In this document: one piece after another, positions 16,489 to 24,659 of the stretch
How positions within the stretch are numbered: position 1 is the first letter of the stretch
How the letters are laid out: every line of letters starts with the position of its first letter
Source: Kaistia dalseonensis
GTDB taxonomy: Bacteria; Pseudomonadota; Alphaproteobacteria; Rhizobiales; Kaistiaceae
DNA: 64,000 bases
Reading direction: 5' to 3'
NCBI RefSeq assembly: GCF_030814715.1
Contig: NZ_JAUSVO010000002.1
Span: forward strand, 62,001-126,000
The notes under the pieces: model-generated
Told to the model about the DNA's origin: nothing
Seen by the model: the letters and a program-made list of their open reading frames with translations, nothing else
The model's database searches: none
Translations under genes and position numbers: made by a program

Positions 16489-17454
16489 TCAGTTCACCCG
16501 CCCGTTCCGGAACGCCCTCGGCCCCATGCCGTATTGCCGGCGGAAGGCGCGGCTGAAATGGGAGATGTCCTTGAAGCCACGATCGAGCGCGATGGTGCTG
16601 ATCGGCAGCGCGCGCTTCAGCGGATCGGCGAGATCGCGGCGGATGCGATCAAGGCGCTGCGCCTGGATGAAGCGGGCGACCTGCATATCCTCGGTCTCGA
16701 ACAGTTCGTAGAGCGAGCGCAGCGAAATGCGGTTGGCGCCGGCAATCTCGCGCGGGTCGAGATCGGGATCGTCGAGATGGGCGAGAATATAACGCTTCAC
16801 CCGTTCGAGCTGCGAGAGGCGGCCGGGCGAGGCGGCAGCGGGCGCATCGGCGCCGAGCAGCGCCGTCGCGAGCAGGTCGAGCAGATGGGCCTCCAGCCGG
16901 GAGGCGATCGGCTCGGGCAGAGCTTCCGGCGCATCGCAGAGGCCGGCGGCCAGATCATAGATGAAGCGACCGGGAATGCCGGAGGCCGGAACATGCCGCG
17001 CCACGAGCGCATCGGCATTGGGCAGCCTTTCGCGGAGAGCGGCGCGCGGAACCTTGAGCGAAAGCTGGCGGTAGGGGCCATCGAACCGCATCGCATAGGG
17101 CTTGCGGCTGTCATAGAGCACCATGGAGCGCGGGCCGGTCACGACATCGCGCCCGTCCTGCGAAAAGGCGCCCTCGCCCTCGACCTGGATCGTGGCCTCG
17201 AACCAGCGATCATCCTGCCCGCGGATCTCGCGCTCCGAACGGGTGACTTCCAGGCTGGTCGAGACGATGTCGGCGAGCGTCACCTCGCCGATCCGGAGCC
17301 ACGAGACCTGCCCATAGAAGCCCTCATAGCTCGGGCGGGCGAGGCGCGTCGGCGGAAACAGGCTGTTGGTCGCCTCGCGCCAGTAATCGAGCCGTTCGCA
17401 CGGGGGCACGAGATCCGTTGAAAGACCCTGCCAACCGCCTGCCATCTCGATCAT
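16489..17454 (-). CDS. AraC-family transcriptional regulator
   Basis: A 321-residue regulator with an N-terminal AraC-binding-like sensor domain (about 20-190) and a C-terminal double helix-turn-helix (about 215-318). The HTH part shows NRISLRSLYELFETEDMQ and the second-helix motif ALDRGFKDISHFSRAFRRQY, ending in the usual YGMGPRAFR. The ATG at 17454 has GGAG 6 nt upstream. Being the only regulator gene in the 28-kb leftward run, it is the best candidate for its control, and its own promoter may be between 17455 and 17534. The inducer is unknown. Confidence 0.9.
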   Translation of the reverse strand: MIEMAGGWQGLSTDLVPPCERLDYWREATNSLFPPTRLARPSYEGFYGQVSWLRIGEVTLADIVSTSLEVTRSEREIRGQDDRWFEATIQVEGEGAFSQDGRDVVTGPRSMVLYDSRKPYAMRFDGPYRQLSLKVPRAALRERLPNADALVARHVPASGIPGRFIYDLAAGLCDAPEALPEPIASRLEAHLLDLLATALLGADAPAAASPGRLSQLERVKRYILAHLDDPDLDPREIAGANRISLRSLYELFETEDMQVARFIQAQRLDRIRRDLADPLKRALPISTIALDRGFKDISHFSRAFRRQYGMGPRAFRNGRVN

Positions 17455-17534
17455 GCCGCGCTCCGCCTGTCCCGCCCAACATCACCATGGCCGGGCCTGG
17501 TCGGGCAATAGACCCGCGCCCGGCCGACCCGGCG

Positions 17535-18509
17535 TCACGTCTCCAGAATGTCGCCCTCGAACAGATCCTCCGGCTTGAACGCCGTCGTGACCAGACCGTC
17601 TTCCTGCATATAGCGGATGATGATCTCGAGCATCGCCTTGTTCTTCGCGAAGCCCACTGGCCAATAGTCCTTGCCGAGCCGCTTCTCCGCGAAAAGCAGG
17701 CTTTCGAGCTGCCAGGGCAGCATGGTGGAGAGCGCCACGGCGTCATAGAGCTTGGCGCGCGCAATCTCCTGCGCCTTGGCGAAGGCCTCGAACACGGCAC
17801 GCGCGAGGCCGGGATTGGCCTCGGCGAGCGGGCGCTTGATCGCTAGCACATGCATGGGCGGGAAGATGCCGGTCTTGTCGAAATAAGCGAGTTCCGCCGG
17901 CATCGGGTCTTCATAGAGGCGGGCAACCGTCGGCGACGGCCAGGTGGAGGGCGCACGTGCCGTATAGAGCGCGTCGATCTCGCCTTCGGCCAGAAGTTGC
18001 GCCAGGCTCTTGTCGAGCCGTTCCTCGTGCTTGAAGCGATCGGGATAGAATTGCGGATGCTCGTCGCCCGTGCGTGGCACTTCGAGCCCGCCGGCGACAT
18101 AGATCGGCGCCGTTCGCGGCAGGTCGTGGTGATCCTCGAAGATCCCGCGCAGCCACACGGCGGCGGCCATGTCGAACACCGAGATGCCGATCCGCTTGCC
18201 CGCCAGATCGGCCGGCTTCTCGATGCCCTTGGTCGTATTGATGAAGACGCTCGAATAGCGGAAATGGCGCGAGGGGAAGATCGGCACGGCGAGATAGGGC
18301 CGGTCGGGGCGCTCCAGCGTTCTCAGATAGGTCGCGAGCGGGAATTCGCAGCAATCGAAGGAATGCTTGGTCAATTGCTGATTGAAGAGCGCCTGCACGC
18401 CCATGAAGGTGACATCGGCCTTGACGCCCTCGATCGCGACTTCGCCATTGGCGATAGGCCGCGTCCGGTCGCTGTCGCTGACGCCGATCTTCAGAACCAG
18501 TTCGGTCAT
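17535..18509 (-). CDS. 4,5-dihydroxyphthalate decarboxylase-like / periplasmic-binding-fold protein
   Basis: A 324-residue protein matching the family annotated as 4,5-dihydroxyphthalate decarboxylase (Pht5), which has a substrate-binding-protein fold. The hallmark start LKIGVSDSDRTRPIANGEVAIEG is split here as LKIGVSDSDRTRP and GEVAIEGVKADVTF; FDCCEFPLATYL and KPADLAGKRIGISVFDMA follow. There is no signal peptide, and no ABC permease or ATPase lies next to it, so a cytoplasmic enzyme role is favoured over transport. A ring-carboxylate decarboxylase would fit a heterocycle pathway. The true reaction is unknown. Confidence 0.75.
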   Translation of the reverse strand: MTELVLKIGVSDSDRTRPIANGEVAIEGVKADVTFMGVQALFNQQLTKHSFDCCEFPLATYLRTLERPDRPYLAVPIFPSRHFRYSSVFINTTKGIEKPADLAGKRIGISVFDMAAAVWLRGIFEDHHDLPRTAPIYVAGGLEVPRTGDEHPQFYPDRFKHEERLDKSLAQLLAEGEIDALYTARAPSTWPSPTVARLYEDPMPAELAYFDKTGIFPPMHVLAIKRPLAEANPGLARAVFEAFAKAQEIARAKLYDAVALSTMLPWQLESLLFAEKRLGKDYWPVGFAKNKAMLEIIIRYMQEDGLVTTAFKPEDLFEGDILET

Positions 18510-18553
18510 TCACAAACTCGCTTTCCAACTATCACCCGAATGCTCCAGCCTTT

Positions 18554-18658
18554 CCGTCATCCCCGCGAAAGCGGGGATCCATTCAGCCCGGGTCTTCCAT
18601 CGTCAGGCCCCGGCTGGATGGATCCCGGGTCTGCGCTTCGCTTCGCCCGGGATGACGG
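18554..18658. repeat. Intergenic palindromic repeat, copy 3
   Basis: Outer arms CCGTCATCCC and GGGATGACGG enclose the hairpins CCCCGCGAAAGCGGGG and CCCGGGTCTGCGC...GCCCGGG. It shares GATCCATTCAG with copy 1 and lies between the Pht5-like and ArcS-motif genes. Confidence 0.65.
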
Positions 18659-18685
18659 AGGAGCGGATTATCCTCTCGCATCGCC

Positions 18686-19711
18686 TCAAGCCGCCGTGCC
18701 CCGGCCTATCCGCGCCACCAAATTGTCCAGCATCTCCGGCAAAGCGAGCGGCGTCGCATTGGCCCCGCCGCGCGCATAGATGCCGGTGGCATGGCCGATA
18801 TCGATATTGAGCCGTGCGGCCAGACGCTCGACGGCGTCCTTGCACTGGTCGAGCGTCGGCAGGCATTCGATCGCCTGCTCCGGGCCGAGATGATCATTGG
18901 CGCCGATCAGCGCCATGCGCTCCTTGCCGACCAGGCGGGTCGCCACGACCTTGTTGGACGAGCGCTCGCCCTTGCCGATGACGAAGCTGCGATGCGTCAG
19001 GCCCGGCGCCACCCAGGCGACGATGTCGGTATAGTGATGGCCGACACGCGCGATAAACTTCGCCAGCACATCGGCCATGACATTGTGCATCAGCACGTAG
19101 TGCCGCCGCTCCTCGTCGCCCCATTTCCAGCGCGTGGCGGAAACCTGCGTCGCGGTCGAGTTCTCCCGCCAGGGCGAAACCGCATTGCCACGCTTCTCGA
19201 ACAGGCCCGGATCGTCATAGGCGGTCGCCGGCGATTTCTTGCCCTGATATTCGGCGATGTGCTCATAGGGCACGACCGCCATCGGCTCCGAGATCACCAT
19301 GCGGTGGATCACCGTGCCCTTGCCGTCCGAGAGCGGCGAGATGTTCAGCACCTCGGGCGAGAAACCCGGCTCCAGCCGCGCCTGCAATTCCTGCGGCAGA
19401 TAGAGCCGCTCCGTGGGCTTGAAGCCGCTGTCGAGCAGGCGCTGGTTGATCGCCTGATGCTCGGTGGAGAACGGATAGGGCTTGGTCTTGGTGCAGGGCA
19501 TGAAGAGCAGCACCCGCCGCTCGGCCTCCGGCAGTTGGGGCTCATAGTCGGAACCGATGAAATCCAGCCATTCGGCGATGCGCGGATGGGTCAGCGCATC
19601 GACATTGTCCTGCGGGCTGTAGAGACACAGCGTCGGATCGAGAACGAACGGGCTCTCGATCTTGGACGTGGATTCGCGGATGCGCTGTTCGCGGTTTTCA
19701 ACGGTAACCAT
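18686..19711 (-). CDS. Protein with archaeosine-synthase (ArcS) catalytic motif, DUF5591-like
   Basis: A 341-residue protein with no common annotation. Residues 72-85 read PCTKTKPYPFSTEH, an exact fit to PC-X3-KPY-X2-S-X2-H, which I know as the motif specific to archaeosine synthase ArcS, where it serves lysine addition to preQ0 in tRNA. Downstream, VISEPMAVVPYEHIAEY (about 139-155) resembles the ArcS segment in which Gly/Ala-Val-Val-Pro precedes Glu and Tyr. I see no PUA or TGT domain, so this would be a free-standing core domain. It lies between a flavoprotein monooxygenase and a Pht5-like gene in a nucleoside/heterocycle catabolic run. A role on 7-deazapurine or another nitrile-like or amidine-like substrate is inference. 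Confidence 0.6.
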   Translation of the reverse strand: MVTVENREQRIRESTSKIESPFVLDPTLCLYSPQDNVDALTHPRIAEWLDFIGSDYEPQLPEAERRVLLFMPCTKTKPYPFSTEHQAINQRLLDSGFKPTERLYLPQELQARLEPGFSPEVLNISPLSDGKGTVIHRMVISEPMAVVPYEHIAEYQGKKSPATAYDDPGLFEKRGNAVSPWRENSTATQVSATRWKWGDEERRHYVLMHNVMADVLAKFIARVGHHYTDIVAWVAPGLTHRSFVIGKGERSSNKVVATRLVGKERMALIGANDHLGPEQAIECLPTLDQCKDAVERLAARLNIDIGHATGIYARGGANATPLALPEMLDNLVARIGRGTAA

Positions 19712-19738
19712 GGATGACCTGTGGCGGGAGAGGAGGCC

Positions 19739-21190
19739 TCATGCGGCCTCGGAGGCAGGATCGCGCTTCGCCTCGAAGGCGGAGGTGTCGAGCTCGGCGA
19801 CGTCATACGCCTTGAGGCTCGCAATATAGGCGTCGGCGTCGTCGAGGAAGAGATTGCGCGTAATGCCATAGGCGATGCGGTCGGTGCTGAATTTCAGCTG
19901 CGAGATGCCGGCCGCGCCGCCAAGGCTCATCATGGCGCCGAAGGTATGGTTGAAGATGTTCTTCAGGAAGGGTGCCGTGCCCTCGACCTTCTCGGTGAAC
20001 TGGAAGTTCGAGGTCAGATAGGGATAGCCACCCATGGTCGCGCTCGCCTCTCCCGGTTCCGGCGTATAGCGGTCGGACCAGAGCGCGATCTTGTCGGCAA
20101 AACGGGCAAGCTCGGGCCGCCCGGCGAGATCGACGCCGAAGCCGGTGCCGACGATCAGGAAGTCGAAGGCATAGGTGCCATCAGGCGTCGTCAGCCGGAT
20201 TTCGTCATCCTCGAAGGCGATCGCATCGATCGGGCTTGCCAGATGCAGGTCGAACTGGTCGAAGCGCGTGCAGCGCTCGAACGTATCCTGCGGCGGCGGC
20301 TGGTTCATGTCGAAGATGGTCTTCATGAAGGCCCATTTCCGCCGATCGTCGAGATCGGTGAAATGGCGCATGAAGCCGGCAAATTCGATCCAGCGATTGG
20401 GGTTGATCTTCGGCAGCTGTTTGCGCCGCACGAAGCTCACCACCGATGCCGCGCCATGTTCCAGCGCCATGGCCGCATTGTCGAAGGCCGAGGCGCCGGC
20501 GCCGATGACGGCAACGCGCTTGCCGGCGAGCGCCGCAAAGTCGATCGCCTCGGAGGTGTGGGCATAGCGCTCGCGCGGCAGCGCATTGCGGATCATGTTC
20601 GGCACCATCCAGCGGCCCGAGCCCTCAATGCCGGTGGCGAGCACGACATTGCGCGCCAGCACGCGCTCGACCGTGCCTCCGATCCGCGCGTGCACGGCGA
20701 GGATGCCATCGGCGAGCGGCTCGATGTCGATGATCTCGGCGTCATGCGTGACGTCGATGCCGACGGTCTCGCGCAGCCAGCCGATATAATCATGCCAATG
20801 GCCGCGCGGGATCTTGCCGAGCCCAGCCCAGGCCTCCTTGCCGAATTTCGCCTCGTACCAGGCGCGGACGGAGAGGCTGGCAATGCCGAGTTCCGGCCCG
20901 GAGACAGTCTTCGGTGTCCGCAGCGTATGCATGCGCGCGAAGGTCACCCAGGGACCGGACAGGCCGGCGGGGCTCTTGTCGAGCACGCGAATATTGGTGA
21001 CGCGCTCGCGAAGGAGACGGAAGGCCACGGCAAGGCCGTTCTGGCCGCCGCCGACGATCACGGCGTCATGCACCGGCACGCCGTCGAACTCGCGCGGCAG
21101 CGCCCATTCGCGCGCGGGATAGTTGACGCAGTCCAGTTCGAAGCGCGCGCGCTCCGCCAGTTCGTCCAGTCCCGAGACTTCCTTCGACAT
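19739..21190 (-). CDS. FAD/NADPH-dependent monooxygenase
   Basis: A flavoprotein of 483 residues with two Rossmann motifs: VGGGQNGLA (about 47-54) for FAD, and VIGAGASAFD (229-237) for NAD(P)H. The motif FARMHTLRTPK and the late ATG motif GTGFGVDLAGR fit flavin monooxygenases of the FMO/Baeyer-Villiger superfamily. The ATG at 21190 (MSKEVSGLDELAER) has a GAGG-type leader; the frame upstream is not coding-like. It sits 27 nt before the ArcS-motif gene, so the two are probably in one operon. It may hydroxylate a ring or nitrogen atom; substrate unknown. Confidence 0.85.
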   Translation of the reverse strand: MSKEVSGLDELAERARFELDCVNYPAREWALPREFDGVPVHDAVIVGGGQNGLAVAFRLLRERVTNIRVLDKSPAGLSGPWVTFARMHTLRTPKTVSGPELGIASLSVRAWYEAKFGKEAWAGLGKIPRGHWHDYIGWLRETVGIDVTHDAEIIDIEPLADGILAVHARIGGTVERVLARNVVLATGIEGSGRWMVPNMIRNALPRERYAHTSEAIDFAALAGKRVAVIGAGASAFDNAAMALEHGAASVVSFVRRKQLPKINPNRWIEFAGFMRHFTDLDDRRKWAFMKTIFDMNQPPPQDTFERCTRFDQFDLHLASPIDAIAFEDDEIRLTTPDGTYAFDFLIVGTGFGVDLAGRPELARFADKIALWSDRYTPEPGEASATMGGYPYLTSNFQFTEKVEGTAPFLKNIFNHTFGAMMSLGGAAGISQLKFSTDRIAYGITRNLFLDDADAYIASLKAYDVAELDTSAFEAKRDPASEAA

Positions 21191-21429
21191 CGATCCAACC
21201 TCAATCAGCAAGAACCACGAATGACCGGCGGAATTCCGCCAGCGAGACGCCGTCCAGGGCGCACCGCTTCGCGTCTGTCGTGGTGTGAGGACGGCTCGAT
21301 CCGGTTTTCCGGTCACTCGAAACCGTTGTCGTCATAAGCAATCGCCGTACCAGTCAGGGCAGCGTTGGCGCCGAAAACCGCCCAGCGCGATCCGCTGCCC
21401 ATTCGAAAGGCAGTCTGCCCTCCATAGCG

Positions 21430-22461
21430 TCACGATGCGCGCGCTCCGCGTTGCGTCTCCCCGGCCCGTTGGCCGAGGGCCATGAACGCTTCGAACGAGC
21501 GACGGATCAGCGCCGGATCGAGATCGCGCACGATCATCACGAACTCGGCCCCGACGACGTCATCGGCATCAGCAAGATGTTCCGGGGCATAGACGACATG
21601 GCGCACGCCCTGGATCACGACCGGCCCGCGCTCAGTCTCGCCCGCGATCCGCATCAGGCCCTTCACGCGCAGGATGCGGGCGCCATGGCGATGCAGCAGC
21701 GCCGAGAGCCAGGTGGCGAAGACCGCCCAATCGACTGGTTCCGGCCATGTCAGGACCAACGCCCCGAGACCATTGTGTCGATCGCCGGCCTGCGCCACGG
21801 CCTGGAAGGCTGCGCGACGCGGAGCCGTCGGCGTGGTCCAGCCGATAGTGCGCCACGGATTGAGCCTTTCTCCGGGACGCGGTTCGGCATCGACGATCGG
21901 CGCGAGCGGGTTGATCGCGCCGATCGCCGCCACGGCCTCGGCGCGCCGCGCATCATCGACGAGATCGCCCTTGGATAGCACGATGCGATCGGCCGCGATG
22001 ATCTGCGCCAAAGCCTCCTCCTGCGTCGCCAATGTCTCGGCGACGTTGAGAAGATCGACCACCGTGACCGTCCCGCCGAAGCGCAGCCGCGCCTGCAACT
22101 GCCGATCGCCCAGGATCGTGCCCGCGACCGGCGCCGGATCGGCAATGCCCGAGGTTTCGACCAGGATGCGGGCAAAGGGCGGCACCGTGCCATCGGCGCG
22201 CTGCTGGATGAGCCCGAGCAGGCCCTCCTTCAGGTCGCCGTCAATAGCGCAGCAGAGGCACCCGCCGGCGAGCACCGCCGTCAGCGAACCCGTAGCCCCG
22301 ACGAGCCGTTGATCGACGGGAAGATCGGCGAACTCGTTGACGAGGATGGCCGTATCGGCGAGCGCACCGGCATCGAGCAGCCGCCGCAGATAGGTCGTCT
22401 TGCCCGCTCCGAGAAAGCCCGTGAGCACATCGACGACGATCGGCGGCAGCACCGCGCTCAT
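21430..22461 (-). CDS. COG0523 (CobW/ZNG-type) metallochaperone GTPase
   Basis: A G3E-family GTPase of 343 residues. Walker A is GFLGAGKTT (15-23), the metal-binding G-G-C-L-C-C motif is at 66-71 and LSKGDLVD stands for the base-recognition NKxD motif near 165. The C-terminal CobW_C domain covers about 225-330. Such proteins deliver Zn, Co or Fe to partner enzymes. Here it overlaps a 96-residue Cys-containing protein gene by 4 nt and lies in a cluster rich in metal hydrolases, so its client may be one of them (inference). The start is ATG at 22461. Confidence 0.9.
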   Translation of the reverse strand: MSAVLPPIVVDVLTGFLGAGKTTYLRRLLDAGALADTAILVNEFADLPVDQRLVGATGSLTAVLAGGCLCCAIDGDLKEGLLGLIQQRADGTVPPFARILVETSGIADPAPVAGTILGDRQLQARLRFGGTVTVVDLLNVAETLATQEEALAQIIAADRIVLSKGDLVDDARRAEAVAAIGAINPLAPIVDAEPRPGERLNPWRTIGWTTPTAPRRAAFQAVAQAGDRHNGLGALVLTWPEPVDWAVFATWLSALLHRHGARILRVKGLMRIAGETERGPVVIQGVRHVVYAPEHLADADDVVGAEFVMIVRDLDPALIRRSFEAFMALGQRAGETQRGARAS

Positions 22462-22748
22462 GCGCCGGCCTCGAGCCGATCGAGCAGCGCCTCATCGAGC
22501 GGATCGATGGCCTTGCCGAGGCGGTCCGTCGCCTGCCATATCTCCGAGAGATTGGCGGCGAGCGCCGTGCGGCCGGTCCGGCCCGTCAACTGGAAGCGAT
22601 CGCCCCAGGCGACGAGCCGCACGCCGCCGGCAGCGGTGAGCCTGCCGGCGATCTGCGCGACGTTGAGCCGCGCCAGCGTCGGACGGGCGCCGGAAACCGG
22701 CGCCGCACTCCAATGCCGTTCGGAAAACGAGCCGCAGAAGCCGCACAT
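22458..22748 (-). CDS. Small Cys-motif protein, 96 aa
   Basis: I do not recognise the family. It starts MCGFCGSFSERHW, giving a CxxC pair at residues 2 and 5 plus a nearby histidine, which could bind a metal. The rest is a compact basic and hydrophobic domain (VRLVAWGDRFQLTGRTGRTA). Its stop overlaps the COG0523 GTPase start as ATGA, so they are translated together. It may be a target or accessory of that GTPase. The start resembles class II glutamine amidotransferases (MCGI...), but the domain is far too short for that. Confidence 0.6.
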   Translation of the reverse strand: MCGFCGSFSERHWSAAPVSGARPTLARLNVAQIAGRLTAAGGVRLVAWGDRFQLTGRTGRTALAANLSEIWQATDRLGKAIDPLDEALLDRLEAGA

Positions 22749-22760
22749 CGCCGCGCCGTC

Positions 22761-23657
22761 CTACGGCGTCGGCTTCGGGGCGCCCTTCGGGTAGCGCTTG
22801 ATGAAATCCTTGGCGATTTCCTCGAAGGTCACGAACTTCACGCCCGGATGCTTCGACATATGCGCGAACAGCCGCTCGTGCATCTGGAGCACTTGCGGCT
22901 TGCCCGAGACATCGGGATGGATGGTCAGCGTGAAGGCGGCATAGTCATATTCGCGATAGACCCAGTCGAACTGGTCCTGCCAGAGCTGCTCGATATCGCG
23001 CGGGTTGACGAAGCCATGGCTGTTCGGCGCCGCCTTCATGAACATCATCGGCGGCAGATCATCGAGATACCAGGAGGCCGGAATCTCGACGAGATCGGTA
23101 TCCGTGCCGCGGTTCATCGGCTTCATCCAGGTCTCGGCCGGCTGGCTGTAGTCGATCTTCGTCCAGCTCTCGCCCGTGCGGGCATAGTAGGGGAAGAAGT
23201 CGTTATGCATCAGGCTGTGATCGTAGAGGATGCCCTTTTTCAGCAGCAGCTCGATGGTCGCATTGGAGAACTCCCACCAGGGCGCGACATAGCCCGACGG
23301 CGGCCGGCCCTGCAGCTCGGTGATCAGCGCGATCGACTTGTCGATCACCGCCTCTTCCTGATCCGGCGTCATGATCAGCGGATTTTCATGCGAATAGCCG
23401 TGCATGCCGATCTCGTGGCCGGCGGCGGCGACGGCCTTGATCTCGTCCGGGAAGGTCTCGATCGAATGGCCGGGCACGAACCACGTCGTCTTGATGCCGA
23501 AGCGATCGAACATGCGCAGCAGGCGCGGCGTTCCAACCTCGCCGGCAAAGACGCCGCGCGAGATATCGCAGGGGCTGTCCTCGCCGCCATAGGAGCCGAG
23601 CCAGCCCGCCACCGCGTCGACATCGACGCCGTAAGCTACGAAGATTTCCTTGGCCAT
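22761..23657 (-). CDS. Polysaccharide deacetylase (NodB) family protein, HpPgdA-like
   Basis: A ~298-residue NodB-fold zinc hydrolase. With the ATG at 23657, [11 protein letters not shown] puts Asp at 12 and 14, and HGYSHENP puts His at 86 and 90; those positions match the metal ligands of Helicobacter HpPgdA as I recall them. Many HpPgdA-like proteins act on cyclic imides or amides rather than on sugars, which suits this cluster. The TTG at 23663 could start 2 codons earlier, but GAGGAG is best spaced for 23657. Neighbours are an asparaginase and the COG0523 unit. There is no signal peptide, so a cytoplasmic role is likely. Confidence 0.87.
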   Translation of the reverse strand: MAKEIFVAYGVDVDAVAGWLGSYGGEDSPCDISRGVFAGEVGTPRLLRMFDRFGIKTTWFVPGHSIETFPDEIKAVAAAGHEIGMHGYSHENPLIMTPDQEEAVIDKSIALITELQGRPPSGYVAPWWEFSNATIELLLKKGILYDHSLMHNDFFPYYARTGESWTKIDYSQPAETWMKPMNRGTDTDLVEIPASWYLDDLPPMMFMKAAPNSHGFVNPRDIEQLWQDQFDWVYREYDYAAFTLTIHPDVSGKPQVLQMHERLFAHMSKHPGVKFVTFEEIAKDFIKRYPKGAPKPTP

Positions 23658-23669
23658 GATCAAGCTCCT

Positions 23670-24659
23670 CTAGGGTTCGGCGTCGACGACCGACGCAATC
23701 AATTCGGCAATATTGCGCGGCTCGGGCTGCGCCAGCGCCAGAGCCAGCAAAAGCCGTGCCTTTGGCCCGTTCAGGTCGCCGGCGAAAATGGCTCCGGCCT
23801 TTTCGAGATCGACGCCGCCGCCCGCGCCATAGACCGGCGCGACGCGCCCCTCGCCGCAGCGCGAGGTGACGACAACGGGAAGGCCGCACGCCACCAGTTC
23901 GCCGACATAGGCGGTGATCGGCGGCGCCGCATTGCCGAGCCCGGTGGCGTTCAGCACGATGCCCCTGGCGCCGGTCTCGACCGCGGCGCGGAGCAGGCGA
24001 TCGCCTCCGCCCATAGCGAGCGTGATCAGATCGACCGGCTCGGCCAGCGCCTCGACGCCGAAGCGCTCATAGGACGCCGGCCTGTGGGTGATGTGCACGG
24101 CGCCGCGCATGACGATGCCGAGCGGACCACGTCCCGGTGCCGCGAAGGCGTGCAATTGCGAGGTATGGCGCTTGGTCGCGTCGCGCGCCGCGAGAATGTC
24201 GCCGTCAAAGACGATCAGCGCACCGAGCCCGATGGCGGCCGGCGCGGCGGCGACGCGAATCGCATCGGCGATGTTGCGCGGCCCATCCGCGCCCGGATGA
24301 TCGGCGGCAAGTTGCGCGCCGGTGAAGACGACCGGCTTGCCCGGCGCGATCAGGAGATCGGCGAGGAAGGCCGTCTCCTCCATCGTATCGGTGCCATGCG
24401 TCACGACCACGCCGGCAACCTCGTCGCGCGCCAGTTCCGCCTTGATCGCACGGACGATGGCGAGGCCGTCGTCGAGCGTAAGGGCAAAGCTGCTCTTGAA
24501 GAAGATGCCGCGCGCCTCGATGGCCGGCAGTCCGTCCGCCGCCACGCTGGCCAGGAGCGCTCCGGCATCGAGCCGGACCTGGACCGACCCGGACTGGACA
24601 TCATGGTTGGAGGCGATGGTCCCGCCTGTGGTCAGGACGACGACGTTCGCGCCGGCCAT
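23670..24659 (-). CDS. Asparaginase/glutaminase family amidohydrolase
   Basis: A 329-residue asparaginase-fold enzyme. The first catalytic threonine motif is LTTGGTIAS (about 9-17) and the second is VVTHGTDTMEETA (about 85-97), with GAQLAADHPGADGPRN between the domains. No signal peptide is seen, so it is the cytoplasmic form. Start ATG 24659 shares one base with the stop of the AMDase-like gene (TAATG). In this cluster it may hydrolyse an amide intermediate other than asparagine. Family assignment is firm, substrate is open. Confidence 0.9.
   Translation of the reverse strand: MAGANVVVLTTGGTIASNHDVQSGSVQVRLDAGALLASVAADGLPAIEARGIFFKSSFALTLDDGLAIVRAIKAELARDEVAGVVVTHGTDTMEETAFLADLLIAPGKPVVFTGAQLAADHPGADGPRNIADAIRVAAAPAAIGLGALIVFDGDILAARDATKRHTSQLHAFAAPGRGPLGIVMRGAVHITHRPASYERFGVEALAEPVDLITLAMGGGDRLLRAAVETGARGIVLNATGLGNAAPPITAYVGELVACGLPVVVTSRCGEGRVAPVYGAGGGVDLEKAGAIFAGDLNGPKARLLLALALAQPEPRNIAELIASVVDAEP

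Noticed and set aside
22458-22748. Class II glutamine amidotransferase start (MCG...) fused or linked to QueC-like function
   Set aside because: The protein is only 96 residues and lacks the further amidotransferase motifs.
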